Below are positions 27,742 to 36,936 of a stretch of 64,000 nt of DNA, piece after piece (the first letter of the stretch is position 1; each line of letters opens with the position of its first letter). The stretch is from NCBI GenBank assembly GCA_002878315.1, contig PNIW01000011.1, positions 35,981 through 99,980 on the forward strand. Direction: 5' to 3'. The position numbers were made by a program, and so were the translations under genes. The notes under the pieces were generated by a model that searched no databases, had not been told where the DNA came from, and saw only the letters and a list, made by a program, of their open reading frames with translations. Source of the stretch: Mesoaciditoga sp. GTDB lineage: Bacteria; Thermotogota; Thermotogae; Mesoaciditogales; Mesoaciditogaceae.

Positions 27742-28659
27742 ATGAAAAGGGTTATGGTAATGGTTGGCCAGAATGATGAAGATTATGGCCAGCGTTTGAC
27801 TTATGTGAAAGTAAGAGAATTATTGAGATCCAAAAATGTCGAAAGTGTATACCCAAAATTTTCCATTCACACCATGGCAATGATGCCATTTTACGATGGA
27901 TTGATTGTCAGCGGAAAATTAAAGGGATACTTCGAAAGTTCTGTGATGATAGATCTCGCACTTGAATTCGGCAAAGAAGTTTTTCTATTTGGACTCAACC
28001 TTGAAGAGTCCGAAAGAAGAATGGTAAAGCATCTGAGAACACAGATAATGAGTCCTCTTGTAAAGGGATTTGTAACTGATCCGGTAGAACAGAGATGGGC
28101 CTCTTTATGGGCCGGATCAGAAATAAAGGCCGGGATAGACATTGCAAATCTTTATCTTCTTGAAAGATCCGAATACGAAAGAGGCAAGTTCGTTGTGATA
28201 GCACCTTCAAAAGACGGCATTTTAAGCAAATGCATCGAAGAGAAGTGGTTTCCGATAATGGATGCAAGGGTAATAGTTGAAGATCCGCAGGATTCAAAGA
28301 CTGCCGTTCAATTTGCCTCAAAACTTAAAGTCGATGATGTCTCTTTGATCTTTAAAATAAACGATATTATGAATGCGGTAAAAAACGCGAGATTTGTCAT
28401 ATCTGAAAAATTTTACACAACCCTTACGGCAATTTCCTTTGAAACACCCTTCATTCACGTAGGTAAAAAGATATTAAGGTACATAGGAAAAGATTTTTCA
28501 AATTACGTGTGCGATCCCGATATGACAGAACTTGGACTCGCCTTTTCAAGGTTAAACGAATTTGATTTCGATTCCGTTAAAAATTTTAATTCCCGTGTGA
28601 GATCGATGTACAGCGATATGGAAAAGGAAATAGACGCTTTTATCTGGAAAAATTCTTAA
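27742..28659 (+). CDS. Polysaccharide pyruvyl transferase-like (CsaB-like) protein
   Basis: A 305-residue protein whose C-terminal half resembles CsaB-type pyruvyltransferases: IMNAVKNARFVISEKFYTTL followed by ISFETPFIHVGKK matches the family pattern of a conserved SEK-H/Y-region before SGTP. The N-terminal half forms a Rossmann-like strand VMVMVGQ and YDGLIVSG. CsaB adds pyruvate to cell-wall polymer to anchor SLH proteins, but the usual catalytic His in SEKLH is Tyr here, so the activity may differ. The ATG at 27742 has no strong ribosome site; an in-frame ATG at 27760 has better spacing. Confidence 0.6.
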   Translation: MKRVMVMVGQNDEDYGQRLTYVKVRELLRSKNVESVYPKFSIHTMAMMPFYDGLIVSGKLKGYFESSVMIDLALEFGKEVFLFGLNLEESERRMVKHLRTQIMSPLVKGFVTDPVEQRWASLWAGSEIKAGIDIANLYLLERSEYERGKFVVIAPSKDGILSKCIEEKWFPIMDARVIVEDPQDSKTAVQFASKLKVDDVSLIFKINDIMNAVKNARFVISEKFYTTLTAISFETPFIHVGKKILRYIGKDFSNYVCDPDMTELGLAFSRLNEFDFDSVKNFNSRVRSMYSDMEKEIDAFIWKNS

Positions 28660-28689
28660 GTATAAAAAAGAGCGTCAGGAGGAAAAAAG

Positions 28690-29766
28690 ATGATTAAAGA
28701 TTTAATCGATCTTGCAACTGTGATGTTTTCTATGAGAAGGTGGAACAACAGACCAACATTTGAATCCATAAGTGAAGCCTCAAATAGTGGCTTTATCCTT
28801 CATGTAGCACACCTGATGGGCATGATTGAGATTTCAAATGGCAAAAAGGTCGATATGTCAAAGGTAATAACCAGAATTATATTGAAAGACATGCCAAAGT
28901 GCATAATATCCGATATATCGCTTTCGACAAAGAGAATGATTCAGACACTTTCACCTTCGGCATGGAACAGAATGTACAAAAGTTCAATAGATGAGGTTCT
29001 CAAGAACGTACCTGACGAGTTCAAAGCACAATTCGAAGACGCGATGATCAATTCGAGAGATGAATCAATTGAGGGAAAAATAGTTAACGCCGCAGATCTT
29101 TACGCCGCCTTCAAAGAGGCCGAAACAAATGTGAGATTCTTTCCAGAATATTTTAAGGAGCCTTTTGAATCGATCAAAAAAGCAATGCAACAAATCGATC
29201 TTAAATCCTTTCATAAAATACTCGAAGATGAGAAACTTAAAAATTATCTTACCCAGATAGCGGCTTTGATGTATGCCGTAAGGTGGAACCAGCACCCGAG
29301 AACCGTTCCAACAACGGTGGCAGGTCACACATTTTTCGTTACTTTCACCTCTTATCTCATTGCCCTTGAAATGCAGAAAATCGACATGGTTAATGTCCTC
29401 GAAAGATCGATCTTTCACGATGTGCCGGAAGCATTAACTGGAGACATAATCTCACCGACAAAAAGAAGGGTAGAAGGGTTTGAGACCGTTGTCGAAGAGG
29501 TAGAATCAAAAATGGTAAATGAAATATTGCTTCCTCTTCTTCCTACGGAAATAGCAAGATATTATTCACCGTTGATGTTAAAGCCCTTTGATGGAGGAAT
29601 GGAAGGGAAAATTGCGCGCGCATCCGATCTTATGGGCAGTCTTGTCGAATGTAAGATGGAAATAGTAAATGGAATGCAAACAGATTTCTTCAGAAGAAGT
29701 TATGAATCCATAAAACAACAGATAAAATCGATGAATTTAGAAGTGGTCAATCAAATGATAGTGTGA
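28690..29766 (+). CDS. Tandem HD-domain protein, YfbR-like
   Basis: A 358-residue protein built from two related HD-type domains. The C-terminal copy has H214 (GHTFFV), H244-D245 (FHDVPEALTGD) and D253, consistent with YfbR/HDDC2-like 5'-nucleotidases acting on deoxynucleoside monophosphates. In the N-terminal copy the HD pair is K66-D67 (LKDMPKCIISD), so that copy has probably lost metal binding. Repeated segments DISLSTKR/DIISPTKR and EGKIVNAADL/EGKIARASDL show an internal duplication. The ATG follows CAGGAGGAAAAAAG. It lies between the pyruvyltransferase-like and BMP genes. Confidence 0.8.
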   Translation: MIKDLIDLATVMFSMRRWNNRPTFESISEASNSGFILHVAHLMGMIEISNGKKVDMSKVITRIILKDMPKCIISDISLSTKRMIQTLSPSAWNRMYKSSIDEVLKNVPDEFKAQFEDAMINSRDESIEGKIVNAADLYAAFKEAETNVRFFPEYFKEPFESIKKAMQQIDLKSFHKILEDEKLKNYLTQIAALMYAVRWNQHPRTVPTTVAGHTFFVTFTSYLIALEMQKIDMVNVLERSIFHDVPEALTGDIISPTKRRVEGFETVVEEVESKMVNEILLPLLPTEIARYYSPLMLKPFDGGMEGKIARASDLMGSLVECKMEIVNGMQTDFFRRSYESIKQQIKSMNLEVVNQMIV

Positions 29767-29793
29767 TCCACATAAAGATGGGGAGGTGCAAAG

Positions 29794-30801
29794 GTGAAAA
29801 GATTTTTTGTCTTTTTTGTTCTGATTCTAATAGCGGGCATAGGGTTATCGCTGACCGTCACATTCGTCACCGATACGGGTGGAATAGGAGACAAATCCTT
29901 CAACGACAGTGCATGGAATGGAGTCGAGATGGCGGTTAAAAATCTCGGTGTTACCGCAAATCTCATCCAATCCTATGAGCAGGCCGATTACATTCCAAAC
30001 CTCTCGGCAGCGGCGCAGGTCTCGGACGTGGTTGTTGCGGTGGGATTTTTGATCCAGGACGCGGTTATAAAAGTGGCGCCGCAATTTCCAAACACGAAAT
30101 TCATCTTCATAGACGGATCGATAAACGGGATACCGAATGTTGAAAGCTATATCTTTGCCCAGCAGCAAGGAGGATTTTTGGTTGGCTACATAGCGGCCGC
30201 AATGACAAAAACCGGAAAGGTAGGGGTAGTCGCCGGAATGCCAATTCCGCCAGTTGACAGTTACATGTACGGATATGAGGCAGGAGTTGAAACTTACAAC
30301 GTGCTTCATGGAACAAATGTGCAGGTTATTTCAGGTTACGTTGGAAGTTTTGATGATCCTGCAGCCGGAAAGGCGATGACGGAAAGCCAGATCGCGGCAG
30401 GGGCCGACATAGTATATCAACTTGCGGGTCTTAGCGGGCTCGGTGTAATAGATGCGATGAAGAACCAGCCAGCCGGATATTACGCGATAGGAGCAGACAT
30501 GGATCAAGATTACCTCGCACCGGGTCACGTCCTTGTGAGTTCTTTAAAGAGGGTTGACATAGGCGTCTACGACGGAATAAAATCCGTCATCGATGGAACC
30601 TTTAAGGGCGGAACGATCTTACTTTCTTTGAATAACGGAGGAATAGGGATAAGTCCTATGACATACACGAAGAAACTTGTTCCACAATCCGTTATGAAAG
30701 AGATAAAGGTCCTCGAGCAAATGATAATCGACGGCAAGTTGAATATTCCACAAACAAAAGAGGAATTTCAAAGTTTTCAGGTTCCACAGATCACTTTCTA
30801 A
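29794..30801 (+). CDS. BMP-family ABC transporter substrate-binding protein
   Basis: A 335-residue exported protein with a signal peptide (about residues 1-19, no lipobox Cys visible). It then shows the BMP/PnrA pattern VTFVTDTGGIGDKSFNDSAWNG and GYEAGVETYN, AIGADMDQDYLAPG. Members bind purine nucleosides or related ligands for ABC uptake. No permease or ATPase gene of the usual NupPQO type is next to it; it is followed by a strong terminator. The start is GTG after GGGGAGGTGCAAAG. Confidence 0.88.
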   Translation: MKRFFVFFVLILIAGIGLSLTVTFVTDTGGIGDKSFNDSAWNGVEMAVKNLGVTANLIQSYEQADYIPNLSAAAQVSDVVVAVGFLIQDAVIKVAPQFPNTKFIFIDGSINGIPNVESYIFAQQQGGFLVGYIAAAMTKTGKVGVVAGMPIPPVDSYMYGYEAGVETYNVLHGTNVQVISGYVGSFDDPAAGKAMTESQIAAGADIVYQLAGLSGLGVIDAMKNQPAGYYAIGADMDQDYLAPGHVLVSSLKRVDIGVYDGIKSVIDGTFKGGTILLSLNNGGIGISPMTYTKKLVPQSVMKEIKVLEQMIIDGKLNIPQTKEEFQSFQVPQITF

Positions 30802-30822
30802 AGCCCCTAACGGGGCTTTTTT
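30800..30822 (+). terminator. Rho-independent terminator after the BMP gene
   Basis: Stem AAAGCCCC / GGGGCTTT with loop TAAC, followed by a run of T. The stem begins in the stop codon of the BMP gene. Confidence 0.9.
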
Positions 30823-30836
30823 GCCGAGGTGATATT

Positions 30837-31559
30837 ATGTTAGTTTACGGTCATAGAGGATACAGCGCAAAATATCCGGAGAATACGCTTTTGTCTTTCC
30901 AGAAGGCGATAGAATACGGTGCAGATGGAATAGAACTGGATGTCCATCTGACAAAGGACAAAAAGATAGTCGTATGCCACGATGAAACGATAGACAGAAC
31001 CTTTAACGGTTCCGGCCTTATTTCAGAGATGACACTCGAAGAACTTAGAAGGTATGATTCTCAAGGTCAGAAGATTCCCACACTCGAGGAGGTGTTTGAT
31101 CTTATAGGCCCATTATTTAAGATAAACGTAGAACTTAAAACCGACGTCATAGAATCGGACGAATTAGTCTTTAGAACTGTAAAACTCATCAAAGAGAGGA
31201 ATCCCGACAGGGTAATAATATCTTCATTCAACCACAAAAGCATACTTTACGCAAGAGAATTAGATAAGAATTTAAAACTGGCTTTTCTATTCGGAGAACA
31301 GCATATAGGAAAGATAAAAGAAATAGAAAAACAGAGCGTCGAGGCTGGAATTTTTTCCTATAACCTGCCCGTTTACGCCAAAGGAATGGCCGAAATGGAC
31401 GAATTGATCGATTTTGCAAAAGATCAGGGTATAAAGATAGTCTTCTGGACAGTTGATGATAAAGAAGATATGGAATACGCAATAGAAAAAGAAGCCTACA
31501 TCGTGATAACGAATGAAGTTGAAAAGATAAGAGAGATTTTGACATCTCACTTAGAATAA
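30837..31559 (+). CDS. Glycerophosphodiester phosphodiesterase
   Basis: A 240-residue GDPD enzyme that hydrolyses glycerophosphodiesters to glycerol 3-phosphate and an alcohol. Catalytic and metal residues are visible: GHRGYSAKYPENT with His6 and Arg7, GIELDVHLTKD with Glu33 and Asp35, and CHDETIDRT with His48. There is no signal peptide, so a cytoplasmic form is likely. It starts with ATG after GAGGTGATATT, just behind a terminator, and is followed one base later by an MFS gene. Confidence 0.92.
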   Translation: MLVYGHRGYSAKYPENTLLSFQKAIEYGADGIELDVHLTKDKKIVVCHDETIDRTFNGSGLISEMTLEELRRYDSQGQKIPTLEEVFDLIGPLFKINVELKTDVIESDELVFRTVKLIKERNPDRVIISSFNHKSILYARELDKNLKLAFLFGEQHIGKIKEIEKQSVEAGIFSYNLPVYAKGMAEMDELIDFAKDQGIKIVFWTVDDKEDMEYAIEKEAYIVITNEVEKIREILTSHLE

Positions 31560-31560
31560 A

Positions 31561-32730
31561 TTGAAAAGATATTTTCATCTCTACCACCTTTTTTCGAATA
31601 ATTTCTCGATTCTCTCCTATCTTTTGACTTCGGCCATAAATTCCGTCGCCGCCGAATGGAATTTGCCATTTTTCATGATAGGCCTGATAAATTTCGCGGG
31701 TGCCTTTTCTTACGTGATGGCAAGTTTGTTTTTTGGAAGACTCGGCGATCTTTTCGGTCAGAAAAGGATTTTAACCTTTATAACCATTATCTTTGCATTC
31801 TTTAACGTACTTGGTTTTTTCTGGTCGAATGTTTTTGAACTTTTCGTATTCGCAATAGGAGTAAATCTTTTCTTTGGAACATTTTTCCCACAAATAGAAG
31901 GTTTACTCTCAAAAAGAGAAAAGGCTTTAAGGATCGATCCAGCAAGCACAATCAATAGATTCACTCTTTCGTGGAGTACTGGCAATATAATAGGCATGGC
32001 TCTCGGGCCTTTTTTGATAATCAAATACCCCTACATAACCTTCGGATACGGAATAGCGCTTAACCTCATTGCTTCATATATGATAAGAAAGGATCTTTCA
32101 AAAAATGGCGAGGCTATAAAGTTTAACCCTTCTTACAAACTCACCGTTTCGCCAAAAACCATCGACTTCCCGCGCATAAAACTTTACAGGCTTGTGTATA
32201 GAACTACTCTTTTTCTTTCAGGTCTTGTTTATTCTGCCGTCCTTTCCTTATTTCCAAAAGTTATAGGCATGAGCGGATTACCTGTAAGAATAAGCGGATT
32301 TCTGATAGTCGGCGCCAACATAGGAGTCCTGATCGTCTTTTTAACGCTCGGAAGAATAAAGATATGGGTTGGAAATCCGATCTTGTCGACGATCTTCCTT
32401 GCAGTCATTCCGGTTGAAACTATTCTACTCTTCCTGCCAACCTCTCCCCTGCTGTTTTTTTTGATCTCTCTCTTTGCCGGAATGAGTTATGCCGTCCCCT
32501 ACACCTACGCCATCTTTTATGGACTTAACTCTCAGGATGAGGACGAAGGAAAACAGGGTGGCTTTCACGAGGCGATAATAGGCATGATATTTGGAATAGG
32601 GCCTTTGATAGGAGGATTTGCGATTCAGATGTTTAATTTAACAGGTCTTGGAATGATGTCTGCAACAATTCTAATTGCCGTATCGGTAATTCAGTATTCA
32701 TTTATAAAATCTCTAAGCGTAAAAAAATAA
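31561..32730 (+). CDS. MFS transporter
   Basis: A 389-residue membrane protein with about twelve hydrophobic segments and the loop 2-3 motif GRLGDLFGQKR near residue 58, typical of the major facilitator superfamily. The start is TTG at 31561, one base after the GDPD stop and without a clear ribosome site, so translation probably relies on coupling. The pairing with a GDPD could mean transport of glycerophosphodiesters or a product, but this is inference. The stop codon sits in a terminator shared with the convergent DUF1844 gene. Confidence 0.75.
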   Translation: MKRYFHLYHLFSNNFSILSYLLTSAINSVAAEWNLPFFMIGLINFAGAFSYVMASLFFGRLGDLFGQKRILTFITIIFAFFNVLGFFWSNVFELFVFAIGVNLFFGTFFPQIEGLLSKREKALRIDPASTINRFTLSWSTGNIIGMALGPFLIIKYPYITFGYGIALNLIASYMIRKDLSKNGEAIKFNPSYKLTVSPKTIDFPRIKLYRLVYRTTLFLSGLVYSAVLSLFPKVIGMSGLPVRISGFLIVGANIGVLIVFLTLGRIKIWVGNPILSTIFLAVIPVETILLFLPTSPLLFFLISLFAGMSYAVPYTYAIFYGLNSQDEDEGKQGGFHEAIIGMIFGIGPLIGGFAIQMFNLTGLGMMSATILIAVSVIQYSFIKSLSVKK

Positions 32731-32750
32731 AGGCCATAAGGCCTTTATTT
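32725..32750. terminator. Bidirectional terminator with both stop codons inside
   Basis: Stem AAATAAAGGCC / GGCCTTTATTT with loop ATAA. The TAA of the plus-strand MFS gene and the TAA of the minus-strand DUF1844 gene are both part of the stem. T-runs occur on both sides, so it can act in both directions. Confidence 0.8.
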
Positions 32751-33020
32751 GAATTGATTTACAAAGTTGAGTTGAAGATTGGCAATGTGATTTTTTATCT
32801 CTTTTACCTCATTTTCATCTAACCTTTTATCGATCACTTCTGACATCTTATCAAGCAAATCTATTAAGAATCGTGCATCTTCTTTTGATTTGTGAAATTC
32901 TCCGTCTGTGTCTTTGATAAGGCCAAGGGATATCCATGCCTTTTCTTCAAGGATTCCAAAGACAAAAGAGACGATTTCCTCCGGAGAAAGATAATTTTTT
33001 TGTTTTTCCTCTTCTGCCAT
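32745..33020 (-). CDS. DUF1844 family protein
   Basis: A 91-residue soluble helical protein with the pattern LGLIKDTDGEFHKSKEDARFLIDLLDKM, which I recognise as DUF1844. Function is unknown. The start at ATG 33020 follows GGAGGAATTCAA; a frame extension to 33038 would include that ribosome site. It is 37 bases downstream of the aldolase gene and is probably cotranscribed with it. Ends at a bidirectional terminator. Confidence 0.8.
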   Translation of the reverse strand: MAEEEKQKNYLSPEEIVSFVFGILEEKAWISLGLIKDTDGEFHKSKEDARFLIDLLDKMSEVIDKRLDENEVKEIKNHIANLQLNFVNQFK

Positions 33021-33057
33021 TTGAATTCCTCCATGCAATAAATATTTAGATCGTCAT

Positions 33058-33960
33058 TTATCCTTCAAAGACCTTCATTGCGTCATCCACACTTTTCCCC
33101 TCAACGGTTATATCGTATATCGCATTGCACATCTTTATCGCTTCATCGAGAGGTTTTTGATGTATATTCCTTCCCGTTGCATTCCCGGCCGCACCGCTTA
33201 TGAAGATCTGATCATGGAGTCTTTGAAGGAAAGCCCTTACATCTATGCTTGGACCTCCAGCGCACAGCACCTTTGTCCTTCCGGCCGCCATAACGGCCTC
33301 CTTGAACATCTCGGCGACATTTCCTTCTTTGACCTCAGGATAATTGACTTTAACAAAATCGCTTCCTAACGCTGCCACGATGCCCGTTACTCCTGCTATA
33401 AGGTGCGGATCAAGTTCATCTGCGATGGAAATACCGCGCGGATATGCCCATATAACCGTCACAAGGCCATTTTCGTGGGCTTTGTACACGATCTGAGCTG
33501 CCTGTCTGAACATTTCCGCCTCGTATTTACTTCCAGGATATATCGTATAACCAACTGCAAGTATCTTAAGACCGCTTTCTTTTTTGAATTTGATGACCTG
33601 TTCGACGTCGATCCACTGGTTACTGAATGGATCCATCTGATCGGTCTTGATCAAATTCGTCTTGGAGTTCAATTTAACAAGGTAAGGAACCTCTCTGTAG
33701 TCCATGCCATACCTTGATATCAACCCAAGTTGAGTTGCAAAAATACCAATCTTAGCCTTACTCGCGATTTTAAAAAGATGTTCTGGATCCGCGTCGTCGG
33801 GGGCAATACCTTTGCCGTAAAAGTCCTTGTTAAGATGCTCTACTTTCTGATCGCCTGCAAATAGCATAAGCCTTCCGACACCGTGAGTCATTTCTTCGTA
33901 ATTTTTTGAATATTCGGAACGCTTATCCTTTGGAACATCAAGAGGAATCTTTAATTCCAT
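33058..33960 (-). CDS. DhnA-type class I fructose-bisphosphate aldolase
   Basis: A 300-residue TIM-barrel aldolase of the archaeal/DhnA type (FbaB-like). The Schiff-base lysine is K204 in DFVKVNYPEV, with LMLFAGDQKVEHL near the N-terminus and VLCAGGPSID for phosphate binding near the C-terminus. It cleaves fructose 1,6-bisphosphate; related members act on 2-amino-3,7-dideoxy sugars in aromatic synthesis, so the substrate is probable, not certain. The start is ATG 33960 after GAGGTGAGAACG; GTG 33969 is less likely. Confidence 0.82.
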   Translation of the reverse strand: MELKIPLDVPKDKRSEYSKNYEEMTHGVGRLMLFAGDQKVEHLNKDFYGKGIAPDDADPEHLFKIASKAKIGIFATQLGLISRYGMDYREVPYLVKLNSKTNLIKTDQMDPFSNQWIDVEQVIKFKKESGLKILAVGYTIYPGSKYEAEMFRQAAQIVYKAHENGLVTVIWAYPRGISIADELDPHLIAGVTGIVAALGSDFVKVNYPEVKEGNVAEMFKEAVMAAGRTKVLCAGGPSIDVRAFLQRLHDQIFISGAAGNATGRNIHQKPLDEAIKMCNAIYDITVEGKSVDDAMKVFEG

Positions 33961-34000
33961 CGTTCTCACCTCTTCCTTTGAAGATCAACTCCTATTAAAA

Positions 34001-34010
34001 ATTATATACC
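34001..34010 (-). promoter_or_regulatory. -10 element upstream of the aldolase gene
   Basis: On the minus strand the sequence reads TTGGTATATAAT, containing TATAAT at 34006-34001 and an alternative extended -10 (TGG before TATATA). The -35 is not clear. Confidence 0.4.
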
Positions 34011-34043
34011 AAATCGTAATTTTTCAGAAATCAAAGTCTGATG

Positions 34044-35084
34044 CTAAAAGATCACGTTATAGATTTTGGGAAAACGCTTTAGAAAGATACCTAACATGAG
34101 CGCTATAATGGATGAAGCAAATCCAGAAAAGATCTGGATGTAAAGATTCGCGCTCGTTGAGATATTCACAAAGAGAGAAAATGGTGCAAGAGTTAGACCT
34201 ATTATCAAAATATGATCCGCGTATATGTCAAAAGAATGATTGCCAAAAAGTGATAGCACGTTAGAATATTTTTTCTCTTTTATAAGGTGTGATATCCACA
34301 AAAAAATAGGAAGTGAAAAGCAATAAAAAAGGTATTCAAAAGGACCGAGGGCCGAGTATGCCTCATAGTCATGAAAAAGTTTTGGAACGGTTATTATCAT
34401 TGCAACGGAGCCGGCATATGAAAAGAAAAAGCCTATCCATACCAAAAAAGAAGGCTTTTTCAGCCATAAAAAATCTCTTTTTTGTGCGATATACATTCCC
34501 CAAAGATAAAAAAATGCCCATATCAACGGATTCCGGTAAGTTATCGTTGAATTAATTATAGAATGATTCCAGTATTGAGGCATGTAATACAAAGCCGTGA
34601 AGAAAAGTCCAGATGCCAGTGAGAGTATCATAAGATATTTCAAATTCGTCTTGAAGATGAGAGGAGTTAAAGCGTAAAAGATCAAAAGAACAAAGATAAA
34701 ATAAAATGGAAGGTATATAGTTGCAAAAAGATATCCGTAAATCACATTTGAAATACTTAAATCGTAAGGTCCAGAAAGATGGCTGGCAAATCCAACTTGA
34801 ATTAAAAGATAAATAGTAGACCACAAAAGGTAAGGAGGGAGAAAGATTTTAAGTTTCTTTGAGATAAAATGAAATGGCGATCTTTTATAACTTCTGTAAG
34901 CCAGAAATCCTGAAACAAAGAAAAAGATCACCACCACAGGCGTTCCTAAAGGACCAAAAAAGTAGAGCGCATGCTTTATTTTTTCATCGTAAGTTTGAAA
35001 ATTGTAAAAGATGGCATGAAAAAAGACGACCGTTAATATTCCCCACCCCTTTAAGAGATCGAATTCTTTTATTCTTTCATCCAT
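34044..35084 (-). CDS. Acyltransferase 3 family membrane protein
   Basis: A 346-residue protein with about ten hydrophobic segments. The N-terminal part EFDLLKGWGILTVVFFHAIF carries the conserved His of acyltransferase 3 (OafA/NodX-type), and FFFVSGFLAYRSYKR matches the second conserved block. Family members transfer acyl groups, often acetyl, to sugars of cell-surface polymers. The start overlaps the end of the RecB-like nuclease gene by eight bases, so it is the last gene of the long operon from DUF2089. The target polymer is unknown. Confidence 0.85.
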   Translation of the reverse strand: MDERIKEFDLLKGWGILTVVFFHAIFYNFQTYDEKIKHALYFFGPLGTPVVVIFFFVSGFLAYRSYKRSPFHFISKKLKIFLPPYLLWSTIYLLIQVGFASHLSGPYDLSISNVIYGYLFATIYLPFYFIFVLLIFYALTPLIFKTNLKYLMILSLASGLFFTALYYMPQYWNHSIINSTITYRNPLIWAFFYLWGMYIAQKRDFLWLKKPSFLVWIGFFFSYAGSVAMIITVPKLFHDYEAYSALGPFEYLFYCFSLPIFLWISHLIKEKKYSNVLSLFGNHSFDIYADHILIIGLTLAPFSLFVNISTSANLYIQIFSGFASSIIALMLGIFLKRFPKIYNVIF

Positions 35085-36243
35085 TTTTCATGCTGACAAG
35101 CGCTTCTTTTAAAACCTTCAATGCCCTGCAATCATCTTCATTGTAATTTAAAAGTTCTTCCATTACCGAATAATCTCCCTCTTCTCTCCATTTTGAAAGT
35201 GCCATCATCGCATTGTAGCCGTTAAAATCTTTATTCCTCCAGTTAAATCCAAAACTCCTCGCAACATCTTTGAGAGAGTAAAATCGGACCGGCATAATTA
35301 CACTATTTCTTACAGTGGAATAAAGGTCCACAAATCTTGGAAAGACAAATTTTAGATCCGTGTTCGAGATCTTTCCAAATTTTTTCATTACATCTTTATC
35401 GAATCTATCGTAATGGTAAATTGGAGCGTTGGGATAAAGTGATAGGATTTTTATAAAATCGAACCATTCATTCCAGTTATCATTGCTGAGAATGAAATGA
35501 TGGTAGGTATCATCGACTAAAAGTCCGAAAAGATAAAGATCTTCATCGTCTTTTTCCACGTCAAAGAAGTATTCATGATCCGAATATGGAAGGTTTACCT
35601 TCTTTAACATTATAGGTCTGTGATCTTTAAGAGACCTTGCCTGCTTTACAATGGAATCCGCCTCATCCAGACTTATACCGACATACTTTGCTATCTCGTA
35701 AGGGCTGGCATTCGAAAGAGAATCAACATCTTTGAATCCGGCCTTTATGAGAACTTTCTTTCTTTTATCCCCCACACCATTTATAAGGGACAGATCCTCC
35801 TCCTTTTGGCTTAAATCAAGACACTCTTTGTAAAATGGGCATTCCTTGCATTCATAACCAAAGGAAGGTTTCGGATCAGAAGGACTTTCAAAGACTTCCT
35901 TCATAGCATCGATCATCATCGAAATGAATTCATCGCGAGGTTTGACAAGTTTTTCACCCTTTAAAAATTCGATCTTTACCTGCGCATCTTCCCCTCTAAG
36001 ATGAAGTACAAAGTACAGAAATGAAGATTCAATTATGTGCCTTTCCCTTACATTTTTGGACATTCTACGCAAAATAAATATTTTGTTTCCGTTCTCCTCG
36101 CGTTCTTCATCTGCAAAGGCAATAAGGCGGAAACCCTTATAATCGGCTTCGATACCTTCAGAACTTTGAATTTGATCTTTAAGAAGATATGCCTTTCTGT
36201 GGCAGATGTAAAAAGTTGTGAAAAAATCCTGAGTTATAACCAT
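35077..36243 (-). CDS. TM0106-family RecB-like putative nuclease
   Basis: A 388-residue protein with three parts. The N-terminal RecB/Cas4-like region has a Cys near the start (YICHRKAYLL) and the cluster CKECPFYKEC (about 133-142), suggesting a 4Fe-4S site. A helix-hairpin-helix region (INGVGDKRKKVLIKAGF) follows. The C-terminal RNase H-like exonuclease part has FDVEKD, YHYDRFDKD and YNEDDCRAL with acidic residues of the DnaQ-like fold. This architecture matches the TM0106 family. The biological role is unknown; DNA or RNA repair is inference. It starts 4 bases after the YhhQ gene. Confidence 0.75.
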   Translation of the reverse strand: MVITQDFFTTFYICHRKAYLLKDQIQSSEGIEADYKGFRLIAFADEEREENGNKIFILRRMSKNVRERHIIESSFLYFVLHLRGEDAQVKIEFLKGEKLVKPRDEFISMMIDAMKEVFESPSDPKPSFGYECKECPFYKECLDLSQKEEDLSLINGVGDKRKKVLIKAGFKDVDSLSNASPYEIAKYVGISLDEADSIVKQARSLKDHRPIMLKKVNLPYSDHEYFFDVEKDDEDLYLFGLLVDDTYHHFILSNDNWNEWFDFIKILSLYPNAPIYHYDRFDKDVMKKFGKISNTDLKFVFPRFVDLYSTVRNSVIMPVRFYSLKDVARSFGFNWRNKDFNGYNAMMALSKWREEGDYSVMEELLNYNEDDCRALKVLKEALVSMKNG

Positions 36244-36246
36244 TTT

Positions 36247-36936
36247 TCAAAAGTCCTCTTTTGAAATAACGGGATTGTACCTCTCTCCATAATCATAAGT
36301 ATCCATTTTCTCTATCTTCTTTATCTTAAAGACAATCAAATATGTTAATGGAGTGGCGATAGTCTCATAGGCAACCTTGAAGATGTACTGGGCAAGGATA
36401 AGAAAGAACAATTCTTTAAGATTCATAAGCCCTGCAAAGGTTCCGATGATGAAGATCAAAGTATCCGCGCCTTCGCCTACAACGGTTGAACCTATGGTTC
36501 TCGTCCAAAGAAATTTTCCTTTGGTGAGTATTTTCATCTTGCTCATGACGACGGAATTAAGGTATTCTCCCACGAAATACGCAACGACAGAAGAAATAAC
36601 TGCCCTTGGGGCAAGGCCAAGAACGATCGAATAGGAATTCGCTTCCGTCTGCCACCAAGCGGGAGCGGGAAGGGCATTTATCAAAAGAAAGAAAAAGGCC
36701 ATGAACAAATTTGCTCCAAGGCCAAGCCATATGACAAGTCTCGACCTTCTAAATCCGTAAACCTCCGTTAAAATGTCTCCAAATATGTAGGATATCGGAA
36801 AGATCAAAACAGCCCCGGGCAGAACAATTCCCCAGAAATTAACAAGCCTCCCGGCCGTGACATTTGCTATTATAAGACAGGTAACAAAAACTACGGCCAG
36901 AAAAACATATAAAGGCGTTATCTTCCTTTCTTCCAA
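36247..36936 (-). CDS. yhhQ: Queuosine precursor transporter, YhhQ family
   Basis: A 229-residue membrane protein with six to seven segments. The block ISYIFGDILTEVYGFRRSR and the region WTRTIGSTVVGEGADTLIF are hallmarks of YhhQ/QPTR proteins, which import queuine or preQ0/preQ1. Its TTG start is directly adjacent to the queF stop. Together with queD and queF this places salvage and part of the synthesis of queuosine in one operon. Confidence 0.9.
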   Translation of the reverse strand: MEERKITPLYVFLAVVFVTCLIIANVTAGRLVNFWGIVLPGAVLIFPISYIFGDILTEVYGFRRSRLVIWLGLGANLFMAFFFLLINALPAPAWWQTEANSYSIVLGLAPRAVISSVVAYFVGEYLNSVVMSKMKILTKGKFLWTRTIGSTVVGEGADTLIFIIGTFAGLMNLKELFFLILAQYIFKVAYETIATPLTYLIVFKIKKIEKMDTYDYGERYNPVISKEDF

